Assembly (NCBI GenBank): GCA_024689605.1
Contig: JAILDD010000133.1
Location: 1-8,673 of the forward strand
Source: Lachnospiraceae bacterium
GTDB lineage: Bacteria > Bacillota_A > Clostridia > Lachnospirales > Lachnospiraceae
Length of the DNA: 8,673 nt
Reading direction: 5' to 3'
Each line of letters begins with the position of its first letter. Position 1 is the first letter of the stretch. This document shows, in pieces, positions 1-4,904 of this stretch. The notes under the pieces were generated by a model. That model worked only from the letters and a program-made list of their open reading frames with translations. It was not told where the DNA came from and did no database searches. A program made the translations under genes and the position numbers.

Positions 1-79
1 TTTATTTAAAACAAATACAGAAAAGAGTATACCAAAAAATAGTGTTAACTGCAAAATATTTTCAAATAATTTCTTCAGC
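1..79. other. AT-rich sequence downstream of ilvN
   Basis: This stretch is very AT-rich and codes for nothing I can support. It contains the self-complementary AAAATATTTT (53-62) and the leftward promoter candidate. No GC-rich stem with a T-run is visible, so where ilvBN transcription ends cannot be placed. Confidence 0.4.
26..54 (-). promoter_or_regulatory. Candidate vegetative promoter reading left, out of the window
   Basis: On the minus strand, a -35-like TTGCAG (49-54) and a -10-like TATACT (26-31) are separated by exactly 17 bases. The -10 matches the sigma-A consensus at five of six positions and the -35 at three of six. The site lies in the AT-rich stretch downstream of ilvN, so it would drive a gene beyond the left edge rather than ilvBN. 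AT-rich DNA often gives chance matches, so confidence is moderate. No strong GC-rich hairpin followed by a T-run separates it from the end of ilvN. Confidence 0.4.
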
Positions 80-562
80 TCAGTCTTCCATGCATTTCTG
101 AAGCGCTAACGTTCCGGTGCGGGCCACTTCAACTATGCTGACCTGGGCTAACATGCTTATCATGAGCTGTATTTTTTCCGGGGTGCTGCATATCTGCAGC
201 ATCATAAGGGTTTCGGACATATCGACGATCTCAGCCCCCATGACCTCACAGATTTCCATTATCTCACGGCGGTTGGTCTTATTGTATTTAACCTTCATGA
301 GCATCAGTTCCCTTGTGATAGCCCTGCTCTCATCAAAGGTCTTGACCTTTATGACATCCAGTTTCTTATTAAGCTGCTTTTCGATCTGCTCCAGAGTCTG
401 CTCCGAACCGCTGCTTAAGATGGTCATCATAGACACATGACTGTCATCCGTCTCACCTACAGCAAGGGAATTGATATTATATCCCCTCCTGGAAAAGAGG
501 CCTGCTACTTTCCAGAGAACACCGCTTCTGTTTTCAACCAGTACCGAAAAAATCCTTTTCAT
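80..562 (-). CDS. ilvN: Acetolactate synthase small (regulatory) subunit
   Basis: This is the regulatory subunit of acetohydroxyacid synthase. It binds the catalytic large subunit in the cytoplasm, stimulates it and usually confers valine feedback inhibition. Counting from the ATG at 562 the protein has 160 residues, the normal size for the family. An N-terminal ACT domain (about residues 2-75) shows the family pattern VLVENRSGVL, then GLFSRRGYNI and SLAVG. The C-terminal small-subunit domain follows, ending with the family signature EVARTGTLAL before the tail. A GTG six bases further upstream (568) is in frame but lies only 4 bases from the GGAGG ribosome binding site, whereas the ATG lies 10 bases away, so ATG is preferred. 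The gene directly follows ilvB, and its ribosome binding site begins right at the ilvB stop, so translation is probably coupled. The family call is secure; the exact start is less so. Confidence 0.95.
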   Translation of the reverse strand: MKRIFSVLVENRSGVLWKVAGLFSRRGYNINSLAVGETDDSHVSMMTILSSGSEQTLEQIEKQLNKKLDVIKVKTFDESRAITRELMLMKVKYNKTNRREIMEICEVMGAEIVDMSETLMMLQICSTPEKIQLMISMLAQVSIVEVARTGTLALQKCMED

Positions 563-572
563 TTGCACTGCA

Positions 573-577
573 CCTCC
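573..577 (-). promoter_or_regulatory. Ribosome binding site of ilvN, abutting the ilvB stop
   Basis: The minus strand reads TAAGGAGGTGCAGTGCAAATG, where TAA (578-580) is the ilvB stop and GGAGG is a near-perfect Shine-Dalgarno sequence. Spacing is 4 bases to the GTG at 568 and 10 bases to the ATG at 562. This favours the ATG. The abutment with the upstream stop suggests terminating ribosomes can reinitiate on ilvN, giving matched subunit production. Confidence 0.75.
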
Positions 578-2191
578 TTAAACCAGATCCATGGGATCTA
601 TCAGGCATTCACAAAGACATGAATCCTCGTCTGCCAGAAATCCCTCTATCTGTTTTTCCAGATCTGCCATATCCGCGATCAGCATGTATTTCATATCGTA
701 AGCCTTTGCAATATGATCAAGATCAGGCGCCTCATTCAGCTTAACCATGGCATAACGGTCCTTCAGTGAAAAATGCTGGTACTGACGAACCATGCCCAGG
801 TAGTTATTCCTCATTACAACTATCTTTACCTTTATGTCGTACTGCTTCATGGTGGCAAGCTCCATCATGGACATCTGGAAAGATCCGTCACCACAGACAG
901 CTACCACCTGACGTTCTGAAGAAGCATATTTTGCTCCTATGGCTGCCGGTATGGAATATCCCATTGTACCCATTCCACCACTGGTAAGGAACCTTCCGTT
1001 CCTTACGATATGGTTCCTGCAGGACCAGATCTGGTTCTGTCCTACATCGGCCACATATACAGCATCATCCTTCATCTGCTGTGAAAGCCTTCTCACAAAA
1101 GCGGCCGGATCCACATAGCCCGGATGATCAGGCCTTATGACCTTAAGGTCTTTTTTGTAACCGTCCAGCTCTTTTATCCATGCAGAATAGTCACCATCTA
1201 TTTCGTATTCTGCCATATCAGCAAGTATGTGTCCTGCATCCCCGACAATGGGAATTGTGGCACCGGCATTCTTTCCTATTTCAGCGGGATCCACATCAAT
1301 ATGTACAAGGACCGTATTTTCCGTGAGCACCTCTGTCTGATTAACAGCCCTGTCGGCTACCCTGGCGCCTATCATAACGATCATGTCAGCTTCACGCATT
1401 GCCCTGTTTGCTGCAGGCGAACCGTTATTCCCCACCATACCGTAATACAGATGGTGCTCGGTAGGCAGCACTCCTATTCCCATCATTGTGGAAACCACGG
1501 GTATCTGGTATTCCTCCACCAGCTCCCTTAACTTAGCCGCCGCATCTCCCAGATGGATGCCGCCGCCTGCGCAGATAAGAGGCTTTTTTGCCTTTTCAAA
1601 CTCATTTATGACTTTCTTGATCTGAAGGGCATTGCCCTTAACAGTAGGCTTGTAAGTACGGAGCTTCACCTCATCGGGATACTCGAATTTCTTTACATCT
1701 GCCTTTTGTACATCCATGGGAAAGTCAATAAGCACGGGGCCCGGCCGTCCTGAATTTGCTATGTAAAAGGCCTCCTTCACTATCCTGGGGATCTCGTTGG
1801 GATCCTTTACCAGATATGAATATTTTACAAAGCTTTCCACAGCCCCTGTGATGTCTGCCTCCTGGAAAACATCGGAACCGATAAGTTCAGAGCTGACCTG
1901 GCCGGTTATGCAGATCATGGGGATGGAATCAGCAAAAGCCGTTGCAATTCCCGTTATTAGATTGGTCGCACCGGGACCGGATGTCACGGCACAGACAGCA
2001 GACCGTCCCGTCACCCGCGCCATGCCGCTTGCCATATGTGCGGCATTCTGCTCTGTCCTTACCAGCACAGTTTCTATTTCCGAATTGTAAAGTGCATCAT
2101 AAAATGGACATATAGCAACGCCGGGATATCCGAATACACTCTTCACATTTTCCTGCTCGAGACATTTTACAAGGGCCTCTGCACCGTTCAT
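578..2191 (-). CDS. ilvB: Acetolactate synthase large (catalytic) subunit, short-tailed variant
   Basis: This thiamine-diphosphate enzyme condenses two pyruvates to acetolactate, or pyruvate with 2-ketobutyrate, in branched-chain amino-acid synthesis. Three domains are visible. The N-terminal pyrimidine-binding domain has FGYPG (20-24), catalytic Glu47 in RTEQ, SGPGATNL (71-78) and GRPGPVLID (148-156). The central domain has MIGARVADR (273-281) and HIDVDPAEIGKN. The C-terminal diphosphate-binding domain has GDGSFQM (434-440), then Asn462-Asn463 in RNNYLGMVRQYQ. At 537 residues it is slightly short because it ends at IDPMDLV and lacks the usual C-terminal tail. Positions that are normally Pro, Ala and Trp near the herbicide site are Ser100, Val108 and Tyr471, and the usual His before the catalytic Glu is Thr46. 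The start is supported by GGAGG 7 bases upstream. With ilvN next to it, a biosynthetic role is likelier than a purely catabolic acetoin-forming one. Confidence 0.95.
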   Translation of the reverse strand: MNGAEALVKCLEQENVKSVFGYPGVAICPFYDALYNSEIETVLVRTEQNAAHMASGMARVTGRSAVCAVTSGPGATNLITGIATAFADSIPMICITGQVSSELIGSDVFQEADITGAVESFVKYSYLVKDPNEIPRIVKEAFYIANSGRPGPVLIDFPMDVQKADVKKFEYPDEVKLRTYKPTVKGNALQIKKVINEFEKAKKPLICAGGGIHLGDAAAKLRELVEEYQIPVVSTMMGIGVLPTEHHLYYGMVGNNGSPAANRAMREADMIVMIGARVADRAVNQTEVLTENTVLVHIDVDPAEIGKNAGATIPIVGDAGHILADMAEYEIDGDYSAWIKELDGYKKDLKVIRPDHPGYVDPAAFVRRLSQQMKDDAVYVADVGQNQIWSCRNHIVRNGRFLTSGGMGTMGYSIPAAIGAKYASSERQVVAVCGDGSFQMSMMELATMKQYDIKVKIVVMRNNYLGMVRQYQHFSLKDRYAMVKLNEAPDLDHIAKAYDMKYMLIADMADLEKQIEGFLADEDSCLCECLIDPMDLV

Positions 2192-2261
2192 CTCGCCACC
2201 TCCCGTGTACTTGAATAATTAAATAAGTTGTGATAAATTCACTTATGTAAAGCTAATGTAA

Positions 2262-2280
2262 CTGAAAAACCGATAGGTTC
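2262..2280 (-). terminator. Weak hairpin followed by T-run, upstream of ilvB
   Basis: Read on the minus strand, GGAACC, loop TATC and GGTTTT form a six-pair stem counting two G-U pairs, running into TTTTTC. This resembles a very weak intrinsic terminator or attenuator between the dyad and ilvB. Only four pairs are Watson-Crick and the T-run is short and overlaps the stem. It may be chance; it matters only if an ilvB transcript starts upstream of it. Confidence 0.15.
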
Positions 2281-2301
2281 CGGACAGTCACAAGCCAGCC
2301 G

Positions 2302-2335
2302 GTACGCCCGTTACAGCATGTGCTTCGGGCTGTAC
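2302..2335. repeat. Nested inverted repeat in the ilvB/lipoprotein intergenic region
   Basis: The outer arms GTAC+GCCCG (2302-2310) pair with CGGGC+T+GTAC (2326-2335), a nine-pair stem interrupted by one unpaired T. Inside the 15-base loop, AGCA (2315-2318) pairs with TGCT (2321-2324) around a TG. The element is imperfectly symmetric on both strands. It lies 34 bases upstream of the lipoprotein start and about 110 bases upstream of ilvB. It could be an operator or a leader-RNA hairpin for either gene. There is no T-run after it in either direction, so it is not a standard intrinsic terminator. Confidence 0.5.
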
Positions 2336-2352
2336 TGAATAGTTATCACATT

Positions 2353-2358
2353 GAAGGA
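2353..2358 (+). promoter_or_regulatory. Ribosome binding site deciding the lipoprotein start
   Basis: GAAGGA lies 10 bases before the ATG at 2369. The frame is also open back to a TTG at 2351, but GAAGGA would then sit inside the coding region and nothing similar precedes the TTG. The ATG is therefore the better start. Confidence 0.6.
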
Positions 2359-2368
2359 TTATTATACC

Positions 2369-2839
2369 ATGAAATTCAGCCTTAACCCAAACAAAACATC
2401 AAAAAAGGGGCAAAATTATTTTTTTCTCCCCCTTATGCTTATATTCATACTCATAACCGGTTGCTCAAATAAAAAGGATATGGAAAACTACACTGCCAAT
2501 ATGACTACATTTGTTTCCAATGTGGAGAAGCTGTCGGTTTCTATAAATGCCATCGATCCTCAGTCCGACGATGCCGCAACAGACCTGCTCTTCTACCTTG
2601 ACTACATGGACCAGACCTTCTCACAGATGGCGGACACAAAACCTCCTAAGGGATATGAAAGCGTATCCGACATCTCACGCAGCGCAGCCACTTCCATGCG
2701 CAATTCCGTCCAGCTCTATCACGAAGTATATGAAGCCGAGACTTTTGATGAAGAAAAAGAGGCCCAGGCCAGAGCCAGCTACAATTATGCTTTTGAATGC
2801 CTCGGCCAGATAAGCGATATACTCCAGGATAAAGAATAG
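2369..2839 (+). CDS. Small predicted lipoprotein of unknown function
   Basis: I do not recognise a named family. The 156-residue product has a lysine-containing N-terminus, a hydrophobic segment (about residues 17-30, FFLPLMLIFILIT) and a lipobox ITGC with Cys32. It should therefore be exported, lipid-modified and anchored to the outer face of the membrane, leaving about 125 mature residues. The mature part is acidic, without aromatic-rich or catalytic motifs, and reads as mostly helical (NVEKLSVSINAID, then LLFYLDYMDQTF, then a helix-prone Glu/Ala stretch near residues 120-150). That would suit a small helical-bundle or scaffold domain, which is inference. It is the only plus-strand gene here, divergent from ilvBN and convergent with the CmpB-type membrane gene. 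The TTG at 2351 is an alternative but less likely start. Confidence 0.75.
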   Translation: MKFSLNPNKTSKKGQNYFFLPLMLIFILITGCSNKKDMENYTANMTTFVSNVEKLSVSINAIDPQSDDAATDLLFYLDYMDQTFSQMADTKPPKGYESVSDISRSAATSMRNSVQLYHEVYEAETFDEEKEAQARASYNYAFECLGQISDILQDKE

Positions 2840-2847
2840 TGCTATTC
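2834..2847. repeat. Short palindrome spanning two convergent stop codons
   Basis: GAATAG and CTATTC flank a central TG. The left arm carries the final Glu codon and TAG stop of the lipoprotein gene; the right arm, read on the minus strand, carries the final Glu codon and TAG stop of the membrane-protein gene. Only two bases separate the stops. The symmetry follows from both genes ending GAA TAG. The stem is short, AT-rich and has no T-run, so it is not a credible terminator by itself. Confidence 0.5.
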
Positions 2848-3735
2848 CTCTTCTTGTGTGTCAGGCACGATTCCGTCATCTATGTCTTCATCAGACAGCT
2901 CATCAAATGATTCTCCGGCCTTTCTTGAGAACACACGGCGCATCTGGTCTATCATTCCCGGATACTTTGTAGACTGGAAGTCCCTTACCGCCATCAGGTA
3001 GTGGGTTTCAACTTCCACAATCTTCTTATTTACGCCCTTGGCCATTACCACAAGCTTCTGTCCCCTGCGGACCATACGGAATTTTTTGAGTTTTCCCGCT
3101 TTTGAATTGATCTTGTCCAGCTGCTGCTCCGAATACTTGTCTATGGCATCATAAATCTCTTTGCACTTTTTATTCAGGTTGCACATGCTTATGGTAGTAA
3201 ATACCGCATCGCTTAAGAATACCACCCATATTCCTATTGAAGCATAATACCGTATATTCGGCGGTATCTGTGCCATAAACCTTACGACAGCAGGATGATA
3301 AAGCTTTACCAGAAAAAGGATCGCCAGGCCGAAGAAGACTCCCGAAGGAACACTGATACGTCCGTTTATATTCAGCGGGTAAGCGCTGTAGTCCCAGTAC
3401 CTTGCATTAAAAACCTTTTCCAGTGTCCAGCTGGTTATATACTCCACTGCACAGACTGTAAGGGATGAGACGATCATTATCTTTACCGGTGATTCTATCC
3501 CCCGCAGCAGATAAAGATTCAGGATAGAGATAACCGCATATATAGGACAGTAGGGTCCTATAAAGCACCCCCTGTTCATAAGCTTTCCCTGCTCGGCTAT
3601 TGAATATACCGTTGACTCGTATATCCAGCCGGTAAAGGCATAAATAAGCATTGCAATGGTAAGCTGGGGAAAATCCATGCCGCATACCATAAAGGGTGAA
3701 AGTGAAACTCCGTCAGTTAAAAAATCCATTACCAT
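2842..3735 (-). CDS. CmpB-type multi-pass membrane protein (putative ABC transporter permease family)
   Basis: The N-terminal 200 residues fit the family annotated as putative ABC-transporter permease CmpB (Pfam ABC_trans_CmpB). Seen motifs are GWIYES (36-41), MNRGCFIGPYCPIYA (53-67), VEYITSWTLEKVFNARYWDYS (residues 97-117) and the Gly- and Pro-rich ISVPSGVFFG (127-136). About five hydrophobic segments lie near residues 22-44, 62-79, 85-103, 130-147 and 163-184. A basic, Lys-rich cytoplasmic segment (about 188-240) and a very acidic tail ending in DTQEEE follow. No ATP-binding partner is encoded here and the transported substrate is unknown; the transporter label is family convention. It starts 9 bases after the HD gene, and is last in the minus-strand block. 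The GGAGG before it is unusually far away (15 bases), so translation may depend on coupling. Confidence 0.8.
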   Translation of the reverse strand: MVMDFLTDGVSLSPFMVCGMDFPQLTIAMLIYAFTGWIYESTVYSIAEQGKLMNRGCFIGPYCPIYAVISILNLYLLRGIESPVKIMIVSSLTVCAVEYITSWTLEKVFNARYWDYSAYPLNINGRISVPSGVFFGLAILFLVKLYHPAVVRFMAQIPPNIRYYASIGIWVVFLSDAVFTTISMCNLNKKCKEIYDAIDKYSEQQLDKINSKAGKLKKFRMVRRGQKLVVMAKGVNKKIVEVETHYLMAVRDFQSTKYPGMIDQMRRVFSRKAGESFDELSDEDIDDGIVPDTQEEE

Positions 3736-3744
3736 AATCTAAAC

Positions 3745-4239
3745 CTAGGTCCTCCAGGGGAAACGCCCCATAACAGTCTCTCTTGTTGCGCATATCTTAT
3801 CCGCCAGGCACAGTATAAGCCCCTCCTTCGTTTCAGGCGGCATCGGCGTCAGTGGAAACATATGATGCTTTATCATATCTGATTCGATACGGCTTAATTC
3901 AAAATCTTTTTTTGCCTGAAGAAAAGCCTTATGGGGATGAGTAAAACCATGGATCATGTTCGCCATGTTTTTCTCATGCCAGTCGTACAGAAAATAATCA
4001 TGTAAAAGAGCGCCCCTGATAAGTGATTTTTCATCAACCTTAAGACTGAACTTTACCACAAGGAAATACGCGGTATAGGCCACCGTAATACAGTGTTCCT
4101 GAACCGTGGTATCTCCATGCTGGATGAAATTCGTCAGCTCCTCAAAACGGGAATCCTTACGGGTTTCCCTGAGCACGCTCTTGAATATCTTCAGATTTTC
4201 AGGCGGAAGATGCCGTATGAAAAGATTCTTAATTTTCAT
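3745..4239 (-). CDS. HD-domain metal-dependent phosphohydrolase-like protein
   Basis: This 164-residue protein carries a complete set of HD-superfamily metal ligands. They are His49 (QEHC), the His80-Asp81 pair in LLHDYFLYDWH, His101/His103 (THPHK), His125-His126 (KHHMFPL) and Asp147 (LADKIC). HD proteins of this size are usually cytoplasmic phosphohydrolases acting on nucleotides or other phosphorylated metabolites, but the motif does not fix the substrate. The gene overlaps the end of the beta-helix gene by 11 bases (ATGAAAATTAA carries the start of one and the stop of the other). A GAGG sequence lies just 4 bases before the ATG. Nine bases separate its stop from the membrane-protein start. 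The overlap argues for coupled translation and possibly a shared pathway. Confidence 0.85.
   Translation of the reverse strand: MKIKNLFIRHLPPENLKIFKSVLRETRKDSRFEELTNFIQHGDTTVQEHCITVAYTAYFLVVKFSLKVDEKSLIRGALLHDYFLYDWHEKNMANMIHGFTHPHKAFLQAKKDFELSRIESDMIKHHMFPLTPMPPETKEGLILCLADKICATRETVMGRFPWRT
3751..3755 (-). promoter_or_regulatory. Distant Shine-Dalgarno before the CmpB-type gene
   Basis: GGAGG lies within the last codons of the HD gene, 15 bases before the ATG at 3735, beyond the usual 5-10 bases. An in-frame TAG at 3739-3741 excludes an earlier start, and the next ATG (3729) is still further away. Initiation may be weak or rely on ribosomes finishing the HD gene. Confidence 0.4.
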
Positions 4240-4900
4240 TTTTCCTCACAATCTCGCCGTTCTTCTTGAATATACTATTCTCATGTATCACTCCCCTGAC
4301 ACAGGATGTGGGATAGATATTGCTATGCCTGCCGATAACAGATCCGGGATTCAGTACGGAATTGCAGCCTACCTCCACATAGTCTCCCAGCATTGCACCG
4401 AACTTCTTAAGCCCGGTTTCGATGTGATCCTCTCCATCCTTAACCACTACAAGGGTCTTGTCACTTTTAACGTTGGATGTGATGGATCCGGCTCCCATAT
4501 GGGATTTATATCCCAATATGGAATCACCCACATAGTTATAATGAGGCACTTGAACGTTATCAAAAAGTATCACATTCTTAAGTTCCGTGGAATTGCCTAC
4601 CACACAATTCTTTCCTACTATCGCATTGCCCCTTATGAATGCACAGTGCCTTACTTCAGCCTCTTCGTCGATTATAAGCGGACCGTTAAGGTAAGCAGAC
4701 TCGAAAACTTTGGCACTTTTAGCCACCCATATGTTTTCGCCTCTCTTTTCATATTTTTCCGGATCAAGGCTCTCACCCAGCTTAATGATAAAAGCTCCTA
4801 TCTCCGGCAAAACTTCCCAGGGATATTCTTTTCCCTCAAAGATTTCTGCAGCTATGGTTTTGGTAAGATCATAGAGATTGGCAATCTTTGCATTTTCCAT
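4229..4900 (-). CDS. Left-handed beta-helix protein, GlmU C-terminal-like (stand-alone acyl/nucleotidyltransferase relative)
   Basis: The 223-residue product has an N-terminal helical cap (about residues 1-55, including YPWEVLPEIGAFI). It continues into left-handed beta-helix hexapeptide repeats (about 56-200), for example ENIWVAKSAKVFESAYL, AEVRHCAFIRGNAIVGKNCVVGNS and YVEVGCNSVLNPGSVIGRHSNI. A conserved core, YNYVGDSILGYKSHMGAGSITSN, resembles the acetyltransferase half of GlmU. There is no N-terminal nucleotidyltransferase domain, so the common annotation UDP-N-acetylglucosamine pyrophosphorylase would overstate it. A role as an acyltransferase or sugar-nucleotide-related enzyme in envelope metabolism is plausible, but the substrate is unknown. 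The start has GGAGG 9 bases upstream, formed by the last codons of topB; its stop overlaps the start of the HD gene. Confidence 0.85.
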   Translation of the reverse strand: MENAKIANLYDLTKTIAAEIFEGKEYPWEVLPEIGAFIIKLGESLDPEKYEKRGENIWVAKSAKVFESAYLNGPLIIDEEAEVRHCAFIRGNAIVGKNCVVGNSTELKNVILFDNVQVPHYNYVGDSILGYKSHMGAGSITSNVKSDKTLVVVKDGEDHIETGLKKFGAMLGDYVEVGCNSVLNPGSVIGRHSNIYPTSCVRGVIHENSIFKKNGEIVRKNEN

Positions 4901-4904
4901 CTAT

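Larger units (their letters stand above)
2192..2368. promoter_or_regulatory. Divergent intergenic region between ilvB and the lipoprotein gene
   Basis: This 177-base gap must hold the promoters for ilvBN (minus strand) and the lipoprotein gene (plus strand). The part nearest ilvB, about 2209-2270, is strongly AT-rich and holds several weak promoter-like pairs. On the minus strand TTTACA (2246-2251) lies 17 bases from ACTTAT (2223-2228). On the plus strand TTGTGA (2228-2233) lies 18 bases from GCTAAT (2252-2257). None is close to consensus, so I cannot assign a start site. The part nearest the lipoprotein gene is GC-richer and contains a nested dyad, listed separately. The ilvB ribosome binding site, GGGAGGTGG, lies at 2196-2204. 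I see no convincing T-box sequence and no Leu/Val/Ile-rich leader peptide upstream of ilvB. Confidence 0.45.

Noticed and set aside
1124..1531. Open plus-strand frame of 135 codons
   Set aside because: It lies wholly antisense within ilvB, has no family resemblance, and the opposite strand encodes a clearly conserved enzyme.
2192..2350. A T-box riboswitch upstream of ilvB, suggested by GGGCGTACCGG on the minus strand
   Set aside because: It only loosely resembles the T-box AGGGTGGNACCGCG: the TGGN bulge is not in place, the leader is short, and no strong terminator/antiterminator pair or Stem I-like structure is apparent.
2351..2368. TTG at 2351 as the lipoprotein start
   Set aside because: The GAAGGA ribosome binding site lies after it and is spaced for the ATG at 2369. 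The extra residues add nothing to the signal peptide.
2834..2847. Bidirectional terminator between the convergent genes
   Set aside because: The stem has only six AT-rich pairs with a two-base centre and no flanking T-run on either strand; the symmetry is explained by both genes ending in GAA TAG.
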